From NCBI GenBank assembly GCA_038380795.1, contig CM076263.1:6562709-6626708 (forward strand): a stretch of 64,000 nt of DNA, read 5' to 3'. Below the pieces are notes generated by a model. It had not been told where the DNA came from. It made no database searches and worked only from the letters and a program-made list of their open reading frames with translations. Of the stretch, positions 37,661 through 48,790 are shown piece by piece. A program made the translations under genes and the position numbers. Every line of letters begins with the position of its first letter. The stretch's first letter is position 1. Source of the DNA: Pyrocephalus nanus. Taxonomy: Eukaryota > Chordata > Aves > Passeriformes > Tyrannidae.

Positions 37661-40600
37661 ATCTAAATTGAGTTACATATGGAGTTCTCATCTCAGATTT
37701 GGAAGCATAATGTCTCTGTTTGTTTGGATGATTCACTATTTGCATTGGACTAATAAAATCAAGATACCACCAACCCACCCAGACTGTTTCCATGCACAAA
37801 AAAAAAAAAAAAAAAAAAAAAAAAGATTTGTTTCTCTTGTTGGTAGTCAGGAAAACAGTAGTTAACTGGTTATGGACTGGGTTCTACCAGCCTTACTCAG
37901 CTGAGGAAAGACTTTAGGACTCTGACCACTAAAATGAAATGTTGGAAGTGCTCACCAGGTATTTCTTCTTACTATTTTTCTTCCCTGAAGCAAGGTGTGG
38001 CTGCAAGAAATCAAGAAACAGATCACATGATTGAGTTATCACAGAATGAAAACATATTCCTGATGACAAAGTGGTTTGACTCAGTTACTTTAGTATTCAA
38101 GCAGCTGTAGCAGATTGGAAAGGCGGTGAGACAAGGAGAAAAGAGAGAGAGGAAAGACGAACACAGGATAATGAGGAAAATTATTCACATGAGCAAGATC
38201 TAAGGTTCAGACAACACAAGCAAAACTAAAAATAGAATCAGCATTATGTGGGGAAGACCTGCCCTGCTGGATGGGTTTCTAGTTTAGCAGTTACCCGGAG
38301 GAGGGGGGAAGAGAAACAGAGACTATTTAGATTCAACCAGCGTTTATGTGGATTGGGAACAGCCAAGTACTCCTGTAGCTAGAACGGGGCTGATTTCCCA
38401 ATGACACAGAAGTCAGTGATCAAGTAATTAAAAGGGGAATCCTGAGGGTTCCAGGTTGCATCTAAAATGAGAGGAAATCTATTCAAAAGTCTACCTTTAT
38501 TATTTGGTGTTGAATGACTGAGACCTGTGTAGCCATAACCTTCCCACCAGACCTAAGTCACATCCCTTGTTCTATGTTGCTGAAGAAAGTGTTGACTCTG
38601 CTCTGCTTGTTTCCATCATTCTGGGTCTATTTACCTATCTCTAAGCCACCTTGCCAGTATGAAGATACCCACGCACTTGCTCATCTACATCTATCTTTGC
38701 TTTAAAGGCCGTACCTTATGTAAATATATACGTACTTCATTCCCTAAAAATATTTCTGTCAGCTGACAACTCCCTCTGAATAATTTTTTTTTTCTAGAAA
38801 CTCGTTCACAGCAGATTGAAAGTAACTTTAGTCTTGTTGGGCTTTAGGTTTTTCTTCCCCCTATGCTCTATGATGTTTTCTTTTTAATTCTGTCTTTTCT
38901 GAATGATAGAACTGGATGTTTGAAAAATGAAAATGTGGTGAGTAAGGAAATATTTTAACTGAAATTTTTTGAAATATGTTTGAAATCAAATATGTATTTA
39001 TCAAAACTAGAGATAGGCATGTGTCGTGTATTTAAAGAGAGGAACTGAAATTCCAGATGTTTCCACTAAGACTGTTTGCTCTTCTCATTAGGAACCAGAC
39101 AACTGACTTGCACATGGAACTCTTATCTTCTCTGTGAGGCTAAATCTCATCCTGAAACTGTATTATGTGAATATCTTCAAGAAGACAGTGAGATTGAGGG
39201 CTCAGAGTTGGGGAGGGAGGGCAAGTGATGTTTAGGATTATTTTTTCCTTTTTAGTTCTTTTTTATGTCCACAGTTCTGAATCTCAGTCTGTGTTTTAGG
39301 GACTTCAAATCACAAAAGTCTTAAAGTGAAAACTGTCATCCTGGACAGTGGCAAAATTCAACCAGCTTTTGCTTTACAATCAAAACTTCCTGCAGAGACT
39401 ACAGTGACTGATTCTAGACTACAGGGAAACAATTTCTTCTCTGGTTCATGTAGTTTCTATTACATATACAACATATTGACTTTAGAGGCCTTTTTTTGGT
39501 TTTCTTTTACTCTTTCTGGAGACACATCAGGATCTGATTGAATTTGGAACAGTGAATCTTCTGTTTAAAATAGCAACCAGGTTTTTGAGAGTTCTGATCA
39601 TTGAATTCTCCCATCCCTTTCATTTCCAGTTCTATTTGTCTCAGGATAAAGGTTTACTTTCCACCAGCAAGCCCTCTGCCAAGTTTCTGAACTCATCTTC
39701 TGAATGATGTCACCGTAGTTTATTTAAGGAAACCGGTCTTGTCTCTTGATAAACTATCATGCCTGAATACTCTTTTATAGTTACTATGTGAGTAGCAGGG
39801 AATTATTTATTACTTACCTCTCTGTCTTGATAACATGCACCAACAATATCAACCATAGTTCATCACCATAAAATAAAAAGCACTTCTAAGGTCAGGGGTC
39901 TAAGTCCTCATTCACATGAGTTCACAAATGACACATATATAACATCTTCTCTTGAGACTCCACTGCCTATGACACAAATAGCACTGAGAAGATATCAAAA
40001 GTAATTAACAAGCCTGGAAAAGGAAAAAAATAAATAGTACTAGAGTAAGCCATTCTTTCCCATCCCCCAGATAACAGTACATTTTTGTGCTCTGCAATAT
40101 TACTGTTTGTGTTCTTTGTATTATAAAACACAGAAATGAGTCATTTTAAATAATATTCACATGAATGTTAATGTATGGAAATGGTGAGGCATGAGGAGTT
40201 TTTGTCCAGATTCAGACGCCTTGCCTCTTAGCTATGTATCACTTTGTTTTTAGTGGAGTGGCTACATGCACATATTTTACAGTAATTACTTTCTGGATGT
40301 GCTTTGTAAGATGACAGAAATATGTTTCACATATTTCTATGTTATATGTGGGGCATAAACTCATCTTGTGGAATAATCAAAAGACTTCCAAGCAGGTATG
40401 TGTTGATTAATAAAGTCTTTATGGCACTTTGTTTTTGGGCGGGAAGGAATCATGACAGATATTTTGAAGCAACTAGAATGGAATGTAAAACATAAATTTA
40501 TCAGTTGGATTCTTTTCATATGAAAGACTGAATTAGGCTCTTTTGGACAGCTTGAAATTGTTTTGCCTAAAACAGAAGGTTAATGTAGCAGAGTTTGTAT

Positions 40601-40739
40601 GTGTGTGTAAAGAGCAGTTTGTGAGTGCTGGACAATCCAAATTCTAGCGTTTAGTTGTGATTGTTTATTTTACATATAATAGACTAGCTGGATGATGAAG
40701 TATATTAGTTCTTTAATAATTTATAGAAATGCTTTGATG
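37661..40739. other. Unannotated intron block after exon 2
   Basis: Includes the A27 run at 37798-37824. The remainder is AT-rich unique sequence without a recognised repeat. Nothing resembling the 49-bp next CELF exon occurs here. Confidence 0.5.
37798..37824. repeat. Poly(A)27
   Basis: Twenty-seven A residues, the longest uninterrupted homopolymer in the window, about 180 nt after the exon 2 donor. It is likely length-polymorphic. Confidence 0.95.
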
Positions 40740-40985
40740 TTGCAGTAATTACATTAAAGGTCACATATCAAAGGTAATTTGGTTGAGCAGCTGTGATGGT
40801 TTCTCAGAAGCAATCAATATTGCTGTCCATGGCGCTGATTTCACCAAGGGGACTGCCAGATTAAAGGAGGCTTATTACCAGACAGACAGACACGGGGGAA
40901 ATCAAGAACAGATTGGAGAGATGCACTATTCTCTTTCCTCACCTATAATTAACACTGTTCACCATAATCTGTGCTAATCCTTCAT
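40740..40985. promoter_or_regulatory. Possible conserved noncoding block (enhancer-like)
   Basis: A TCF/LEF-type ATCAAAGG (40767-40774), an E-box CAGCTG (40788-40793) and a homeodomain core TAATTA (40946-40951) fall within 185 bp. There is no repeat similarity, and the middle is more GC-balanced than its flanks. A 64-codon open frame (40783-40977) is probably incidental. The call is by eye; conservation has not been tested. Confidence 0.25.
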
Positions 40986-42575
40986 AGTGGGAAACCACCT
41001 TGTTTTGTTTTGGTTTTTTTTTTTTTAGCATTATAAAAAGTGAATCAGGCAAGGAAGAGTAATTTGGGGGAGCAGGAGAGAGAAGGTAGAAAAAAGTAAA
41101 AATTTATTCACCCCAGGGATTTCTGATACTGATATATACCTCAATGATAAAATATCATATCAAAAACACAGCCTTATGGTCTTGGTGAAAGCATGGGGAG
41201 GGGGGAAAGTGATCTAGACAATGACAGTGCAACGTATGGGAGAATTATCTGCCTGCAGATTTGGTATAATATTATCTATTTGCCCCACAAAGCTCCACAG
41301 GAAATGAAATCAGGGAAATAAAATTATGTTTTAAGTGTAGTCATTTTGGTTACAAATTATAGTGAAGTGAACTTTTTCTCCCCTTTCTTTTTTTCTTTCT
41401 GAAGTGAATGGCAGAGGATAATGCTGAGAAATGTAATTACGCTATCAAGATCTACTTTTATTTATAGCACAAATAAACTGAGCTCATGTATGATAAGCAC
41501 AGCGGCATTTTTTTTCCCTCTACTTCTTTGTGGCTCTCCCAGGCAATGGGAGTGAACAGTCTATGTATACTTGGTTGGAGGCACTGTCTCTTTGCATAAT
41601 GTTAAAACATTCCTGTAAGACTTGCAAAGAATAACTATGAAATTAAGTAGCTAAGAAACTGTTAACCTCAGCAATCTGTGGGACTTATTCTATCTGGGAA
41701 ATAGACTGGGTTTTCTTACTGTATCTGTTCCTCCTGAAAGGGAGAGTGGTACTTCTGGTATGCTAAATTTCTCAGTGAGTAACATAATTAGTTTTCTTCC
41801 TAACTGTTCTGATATCCTTTGTCTCTTCTGCTATCTAGAAAAAACACATTCTGTTTTATTCATTGGATGTAAAAATATGCACCTCTAACATTAGAAGACA
41901 GGTAAGCTCATAAAACTCGTGTTAAACTGATTTTAAAACAAACAAACTAAAAACGCTCTCAAATTGAAATAAAGTTGACCTTAGTTTAAAAAAAAAAATA
42001 AAATTTCTATGTTACTGGTCTTATCTGGCTCAAATTCTTATGTACATGTAAGGAAAGACCTGAACATGGAGAGGAGGAGGGAGAATGCCTTGCAAAGACT
42101 AGCCTCTCTTAAAACCTTGTAATAAGGCTTAAATGAGACATAAGTGTCATGTGAACTTCAGAAGTTCTGCACATATAACATTGATTTCACTGTTCAAGCA
42201 GACCTTGAAATTTTGCAGTCTTATTGCCCTTTTTTTTTTTTAATGTTTCAAAGCTTTTTTCCAAAAGCTTGTTAGAAAACCATTAAACCACATATCACCC
42301 TGCATGCTGTGTTATGCCAAAAATGATATTATATTCCCACAACTTCCCATTTCAAAAGTTTTCTCTACTGATGTAAATTGCAATTTGGTCAGCAGTGGTA
42401 GGTTGGATGGGTTCCATTGATTAAAGTAGCCTGCTGAACACACAGCCTGCTCACCATGCCCTTTAGATTTTGAAAGAAAACACATTTAATTGTTCCCTTG
42501 GGAGAAACATGTCTGTTTTCTGAAGTTAAAAATGAAGATGAAAAGGAATAAAAACAGATTTGAGGGAAGAGACTT
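40986..42575. other. Unannotated intron block, 41.0-42.6 kb
   Basis: AT-rich unique sequence. The stretch 41400-41500 (ATGTAATTACGCTATC, then AGCACAAATAAACTGAGCTC) has a homeodomain-type ATTA core but no other support. A T12 run occurs near 42230-42241. Confidence 0.4.
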
Positions 42576-42693
42576 GCAAAAAAAAAAAAAAAAGAAGAAA
42601 AAGAAAAAAAGAAAACCAAAACCAACAACAACAAACCAAACAAAAACCAAAAACAACAACAAAACAAAATGGAAAAACAAAAAACCCCAAAAC
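42576..42693. repeat. A-rich low-complexity block, almost T-free
   Basis: About 118 bp begin with A16 or more, continue as AAG/AAAG purine repeats, then CCAAAA and (CAA)n units. Only one T is present, at 42670. The shape suggests a mutated poly(A) or simple-repeat expansion. No retroposed body was recognised upstream. Confidence 0.85.
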
Positions 42694-43199
42694 TAGTCCT
42701 GTAGAAATTCTCCAGAAATGGTCTCTAAAATCTTTGAGTGTTAATATAGTGGTTAAAGAGATTTATTTTTTTTTTTATTTTTAATCTCTCATTTCCTATT
42801 TCTGATTGGCCAGCAAGTAAAGGGCCCTTTGGATCTTGCTTATGGTTAAGGAGGGAGAGGAGAGGGAGAGGAAGCTATATGCACTTTCCATTTGCTAAAA
42901 ACCCCTGTAGTTTGACAGTCCTGTTCTTTTCACCAGATGAGATGAAACACCTGGGTCCTATCTGCTTGGTAAACATTAAAGTTCCATTTCACTAGTTAAA
43001 GATTGGCTTCTGTATCCCTATAAGGCAGCCTCCAGAATACAAAGTAAACTCTCTCTCTGCTACCCAGTCCAAAGAGCTTTGAAGAAAAAGAATGTAGTTC
43101 CAGCACCCTGACAGAACCAGTGTGTTGGATGCATGCTGTTATCTCAGCTGAGACTGGTGTATTCATCACCTTTGTGGTGGCTGACCAAGCTCAGCTTGA
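42694..43199. other. Unannotated intron block with purine-rich tract
   Basis: GGAGGGAGAGGAGAGGGAGA at about 42850-42872 is a purine mirror-like tract. Nothing else is recognisable. Confidence 0.35.
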
Positions 43200-43470
43200 C
43201 CTGCAATGGGAACGGGGCTTCTCAGCCCTGAGATTTGGCGGCATTTGAAAAATGATGCACAAAAAATTAAATTACAAAGGTAGCATTGTCTTGTCTTTTT
43301 AATTTGACACCCTTTGGATCTATAAGGATGATTTCCAAGTTATTCAACAAAAGCTTTTGCTGGACCTTCACTTGCTTTATGTGTTATTCAATGACAACTT
43401 TTCTCTCTGACGTGTCTGCCATAGGAGGATCAATCTAATTTTATGTACAACTGTAAAGATGAATGATAAG
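43200..43470. promoter_or_regulatory. Possible conserved noncoding block
   Basis: Repeat-free sequence with GATTTGGCGGCATTTG, AAATTAAATTACAAAGG and GTTATTCAATGACAAC. The GGCGGCA and single CpG sites stand out in CpG-poor DNA. This is a judgement by eye only. Confidence 0.2.
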
Positions 43471-43876
43471 TAGAAAGGATTCAGGCAAGTACAAGCTGAA
43501 TAAATTATAAAGGGCAAATGATGACAGGACTGGGGGTCCCAAGAGACAGTGATATGATAACAGAAACTAAAGACGAATTTATGATGGATGTAGTTAGCAT
43601 GTACTGAGGCTGTTAATTCTTCAGGGTAGTTTTACAACTTCTTGTGATTGGAGCAATCAAAGTATTTCATTTTAAAGAGATGCTGTATATTTTCACTTGT
43701 CTGTTCTGCATATTTGTATGTATGTCCTCATTTACATGCATAGCAGTAAACTCCCATAGGCTAGTCAAGCTTACCTCCCATCAAAGGACCCCTATTCTCC
43801 AAACCATAACACCACTGTTTATGCATAAATAAATAGATAATGTGTAACGATTTGAGGGCAAAGCTGGATCTCAGGG

Positions 43877-43893
43877 AAAAAAAAAAAAAAAAA
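43877..43893. repeat. Poly(A)17
   Basis: Seventeen consecutive A residues, read directly. Confidence 0.9.
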
Positions 43894-44279
43894 GTTTGCA
43901 TTTTCATAGAACACAGCAATCAAATTTTTTTTACACCCTGCAAGTAGCTGAGCACCTTCAGCTACCTTCAAAGCCAAGCCTAGGGATTGAGTTAGCTCAC
44001 AGATCCCTAATGAAAAATGCTATATAACAAGTTTCAGGTAGGTCAAATTTTGGGCTTAAGCTGCTTTAAGAGCAGCTGATGCAGCATCATAAAGTTAGAA
44101 GCAAATCTGATCTCAGAGCAGTTCTTGATTGCATTTCATTCATACTCTTATTTCTAACTCTTGTTCCTTATTATTAAGGATATTTGCATGAAAATGATCT
44201 TTTCTCCTTCCTCTGAAGAGTTGTCTCTTGTCTGTGAGTAATGCTTACTCTGGCCTACATTTGTGAATGCCATGGCTTG

Positions 44280-44335
44280 ATTCTGACTTCATTTACACAA
44301 GTGTAAATCAGCAGTGATCTGATTGAGGTCAAGGG
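44280..44335. mobile_element. Ancient palindromic interspersed-repeat-like segment
   Basis: ATTTACAC at 44291-44298 and GTGTAAAT at 44301-44308 form a perfect 8-bp inverted repeat with a 2-nt spacer, followed by CAGCAGTGATCTGATTGAGG and TCAAGG. The order resembles an old amniote repeat I remember as TTTACACCAGTGTAAATCAG followed by an AGTAACTCCATTGAAGTCAATGG-type segment. I cannot name its family with certainty. Confidence 0.35.
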
Positions 44336-47300
44336 ATTTATATGGCGTAGGAAAGAGCAGACTCAGCTATATTTATCACTGCTGAAATGATGTCATCGTG
44401 AAAAGTACCATAGCTCTAAATGAGGAAACATATTTTTACCACGAATCTTTGCATGCGAATATATGATCTCACAGAACTCTGAGCATCCCTGACACCTGCT
44501 GGGCCATTCCGTAGCTCCCATGGGCCTTTTACTAGAGAGAGGTCCCAGTTTCAGACTGGAGGAATTAAAGGTGGTTGGTGTCTTGGTGTTTCAGCAGTGT
44601 TAGCCATTAGATACTAGCGAACTCTAAGCACTTCTGTTCCAAGTTGCATCACCCTACTGATTCAGCAGGGATGGGATCCCAGGAATAACTTGCAAAGCAG
44701 CAAGCTTCCACTCGTCATGGCACCTTTCCAGTCACAGAGAGATGGAGGGAGAGGATGGCCCCCTTTAACATTTCATTCTTTCAGTCATATGGATGATAGA
44801 GTGTGACATTACCTAGTCCAGGAGTCATTATTTGCAGTCCAACCTTTCCATAAACACCCACTTCCCACGTTTGCACTACACAGTAATGGAGAAGCCCATA
44901 CTGGTTGTGATCTGTAGTGCAAGGCCTGTGTAAGCTTTTAGTTAGTAAAGCACCTAGTCAACCCAAATGGGATTTGGATTTCTACTGATAGAGATGGTGA
45001 TATGCCCATCTATAGCATAGGTTTACCAGGGACTGCTGTACTACTCACAACCCACACTAGTGTAAGCTGTCTGCTCTATGTTTTTCATGCAGTGTATACA
45101 TGCCTTAAAATCATTCAGATACTCTATGACAAGAAAGTAATTTTTTTTAAGTACAAAGGTTGAAAACCATACAAAAGAGTGATGGATGTATGCATATCTG
45201 CCACCAAGATCATTACCACTGAACCCCACAGACCCGTGTCTTGGTCCAATTTAATTTAAATAGCACATGTAATAGCAATACAAACATGAAAACACGGGCT
45301 TAAATGCTGTGGAGAGACTGCATTCCATGACTGCAATTCCTAGAGGGTGTTTATAGAGTAAGGACTTGAATCTTGCCTGAAACATTATTTCTGTTAGTGC
45401 TACTTCTGCTATGTAGGTTAAGAACATCTACGGATGCTGAAAACATTTCAGTTCCAGAGTAGACAGGCTGCAAGCCTTACTATGTGAAATCCAGCCACTG
45501 GCTGCAGATATTTAAAAAAAAAATAAAAATTTAAAAAGCTGTGTTTCCTGTATTAAATAATCTAAAAGCATGATTCATGCATTAAACTTGAAACTGTTTT
45601 TTAAGCAAAGAACACCTTTTAAAGAACCATCTCAGCTGGAATGCTTTTGGGAGTGGCAAAAACTGTCCTTCCTGTCTCTGCACTTACGGATAACTTCTGA
45701 TAGGACTTGACATGATGTAACCCATTTAGCTTCTGTGTTTCCCTTCTGCTGCACTCTTACTTTGGCAGGGAGAAAGTGGTGGGGATCGACTGACCATGAG
45801 ATTGCACTATCAGTTCAGGCAAGCAGGTATCTGAAGTGACTTTGCTCTGCTGAGTAGCTGCAGTGAGAGACTTACAGTGGCACCACATGTATGAGTTGCT
45901 GCACTTGGCAGGTTCCCAGCAATGTCAAATCTCTCTGATTAGTTTCTGTAAGTACAAGGACAAAATTAAGCCTAACCTATTTTTCAAAGAAGAAATGTGC
46001 ATTTCCCATTTTTCTCTTTAATGGGAACTTCTTATATCTTGTTTCCCATACTTTTTCTCCCCTCCCCTTCCCACCATGTTATCTCTTTTAAAAAAGAAAT
46101 CTTTTTAAAATACAATTTCTTGTAAAAACATGTGCCTTCTAATTTCTTTGATTTCTATAATACATTTCAACCTTGATACTCATTCATTTTCAGCACCAAA
46201 TGAATCCTATGGTGCTAGAAGGTAGTTGTTCCCTTTCTTTCCCCTTAGGTATGGTAAACTACAGCCCTCAAAGCCTCTGCTACTTTCTAGTGCATATTTT
46301 CTTTGACATGTTTTGAAAAATGACTGTTTTGATCACTGGCAGGTTTTGGCAGAGCAAGTCTTGTCCAGCTATAACTAATCCATTCCAAGCTCAGGTTGCT
46401 CCTTCAAACAGATGGGGAAAATATTTTTTTCTCTTATTCTTAGAATGGCTCAGTAATTTCTATGCTAGTGCAGTGACTTTGCATGGTAAATATGTAACTG
46501 ATAAGACATGCTAGCATGAGTTTCTTACTTTGTTTATAGCTTTGATCAATGGAAGAGCATTTTGTTTTCAGGATGGTAAAACTGGAATCAGTTTTTCTTG
46601 GTCTTTTTATTTATGGTTAGCTTACTGTCAAGGTCTTCCTTGGTAAATGTCTGAGATGTTGCTTCTGTCCTTTGCATTACTTTGTAGTATCCTTTCTCAG
46701 TAAAGTCACACTAGTGTCTCATGTCTGGCTGAGCATCATTTTCTCCTTTTCTCCTCCATCCCGTCTTGTCCTGCACATCTGTCCTTGCCATTTCTTATCT
46801 CCTTTGTAGATCTGCTGGAAACATTACCCTGTAATTCCTGTAATGCCTGCTTGGTGAAATGAGTTGAGATTACAGCTGCTGAGGAGGAACACCTTGCTTC
46901 TCATGTGTTTTTCCCAGACAGAAGGAGAGACTTGCTGATCCTTTTCATGTTTTGTGGCATCACACATAGATAGACTGCAGAGCTGGCTTGTTCTAAATCT
47001 GATGTCTCTGGAAATTATGAGGTTCAGTGTATATAAGTTTCTCAATTTGTGTTGCCTAAGAGAAACAAGGTAGCCAGGAGAGGGTTGTACATGATGTGTT
47101 CTCTTCTCTGTTCTTCCTTAGAGCAACTGGGGAGTGGCTAGGGATTGATTCCTCTGTCCCTGCTTATACTGCACAGGGAAAGGGAGGTAGGATGTATACA
47201 GGGGAGCAAACCTTGCAGGCTGGCTGTTTTGGTGGTAGCAGCCTTCTGCTCCCACCTTGTTATTTCTTCTGCTACTGCACCTTCACTTTGCTTGACATGA

Positions 47301-47599
47301 CACATCCTTTCACCTGGGAGGGGAGAAGCTAAGATACTCCTGGGGAAGCTGGGCATGTGTCACTAGCATTCAACAAGCATAGTGCTTTTGAGAAGATCCT
47401 GAGAAAATGCTTATTAAGTGCTTTTTTTCTGGAAACTATAGTACAAGCTTTACAAATGTGGATATACTACAAAGAGTAAAATATAGATGTGACTCCCTTC
47501 AAAGGCAGTATCTCCTATCCCAGTGGAGGTCTTAAATTTATCTATATTGCTATGTGTTTCTCTTTTATTTTTATTCTATTAAGCCTTAAACCATTTCCA

Positions 47600-47960
47600 T
47601 CAGCACTCTGAACCCAAGCTGCCATAGCACAATGGTAATGCCTCTAAAGTGAGCCTGTCCAAACTAATTTCATTGTCCTTGTTGAGTGAAGTGCAACAAT
47701 TAAGCAGACAGCACAAATGGGTCCAGATAAATCGAGTATTTACAATTATTCCGGTTTGGATAATCTAATGTGATATTCATTGTGCAGCTAAAAAAATATG
47801 TTTCCCAATGAGGAGGGGCTCTTATTCAGCACTCTTGTTGGCTGGGTGTAAAACGTCGAACTAACTCCACGGGCTCTTGCAGAGTTTAAGCTTCTTTACA
47901 TCAGTGCAGCTCAAATAAGAATCTCATCCTCTTTCTTTAGATGCTCTGTAAAGCTGCCTC
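47600..47960. promoter_or_regulatory. Possible conserved noncoding block
   Basis: Unique sequence with CAATTAAG (47697-47704, NKX-like), CAGATAAATC, ATTTACAATTATTCCGG and a cluster of isolated CpGs (AAATCGAG, TTCCGG, AAACGTCGAA, CCACGGG) within 150 bp. Retained CpGs in CpG-poor intron hint at constraint. Not tested. Confidence 0.25.
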
Positions 47961-48529
47961 CCTTCAGCTGTGCTTGCACTTTAGAGATACAGCCAGGGGA
48001 GCTGGAAGGTCATTTCTTTTTTTTTTTTTTTTTTTTTTTTTCCTTGGCCAGGGTTGAGTTCCTGGACTTGCTCACTTTGGGGAATCCAGCTTCCTTTGAG
48101 CACCTCTTTGCTCTACAGCACTGAAACACTGACTGACAACTTGAGTTACTCTCCAGGTCTGGCATTGCCACTGACTTTCTCGATATCATTGGAATCAGAT
48201 CCCCTCATTAGTACTGCCTCTCTTTTTTTGGTAATAGCACCTTATGGCTGCATCCTGCCTTTCCACCAATTTCAGTTGAAAACTCATAGCAATCCCAGTT
48301 GAAAGGCAGGGGATTTATACCAGCAGATCTATGCTAAAAGGCAGATTGCTGCTACTTTCTGCTTCATTTCTTTTCAGGATACATTGCTTCTCCTTCCCTC
48401 CTCCTGGTCCCCGCCTCTGCTCAAGCAACACACTGTGTTGCTGGGCAATTTTCACCAACTTAATCACATTTGGGCCCAGTGTTTTTCCTGCAGACCCTGG
48501 AGTGTGCAGTGCTTAGGCCTTGGTTATTA
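47961..48529. other. Unannotated intron block with poly(T)25
   Basis: Starts with the T run at 48017-48041. The 450 bp after it are pyrimidine-rich on the + strand, with an 82-codon open frame (48054-48302) of no recognisable content. Confidence 0.4.
48017..48041. repeat. Poly(T)25
   Basis: Twenty-five consecutive T residues. If it were the tail of a minus-strand retrocopy, its body would lie to the right, but no gene similarity is visible there. Confidence 0.95.
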
Positions 48530-48790
48530 GTTTACACAATAAATGAAGCCCATTAGAGGAGGATAATCAGGGCTTGGAGAAGGCCACCTCACTCGTTATC
48601 TGAGGAGGTTATGTTAAGCCTCTGTAGTTATTAATCATACTTTCCCATGCAGATAGCTGAAGATTAAGAGTCACATTTATCCTCTTTGCTCCTCATTCTT
48701 TCACATTGATGTGCAAACGCTCCTTATAATCATTGTTATTATCGTTATTCATAGACCGTCCAGGCAGCCAGTCAGCTCCTGAGATGTCGC
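48530..48790. promoter_or_regulatory. Possible conserved noncoding block
   Basis: Repeat-free sequence with GTTATTAATCATACTTTCCC, CAGATAGCTGAAGATTAAGA and ATCATTGTTATTATCGTTATTC. The GATA-like and homeodomain-like cores suggest a possible enhancer. This is by eye only. Confidence 0.22.

Larger units (their letters stand above)
43471..47599. other. Unannotated intron block, 43.5-47.6 kb
   Basis: Contains A17 at 43877-43893 and the ancient-repeat-like segment at 44280-44335. The rest appears unique. No RNA gene or exon was seen. Confidence 0.45.

Noticed and set aside
42486..42784. Lys/Asn/Gln-rich open frames through the A-rich block
   Set aside because: They are artefacts of low-complexity A-rich sequence read in frame.
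47615..47645. CATAGCACAATGGTAATGCC, resembling a tRNA or SINE head
   Set aside because: No B-box partner downstream; too short to support a SINE call.
48054..48302. 82-codon open frame right after a poly(T)25, considered as a minus-strand retrocopy neighbourhood
   Set aside because: The frame is on the + strand, no gene similarity is visible on either strand, and no target-site duplication was recognised.
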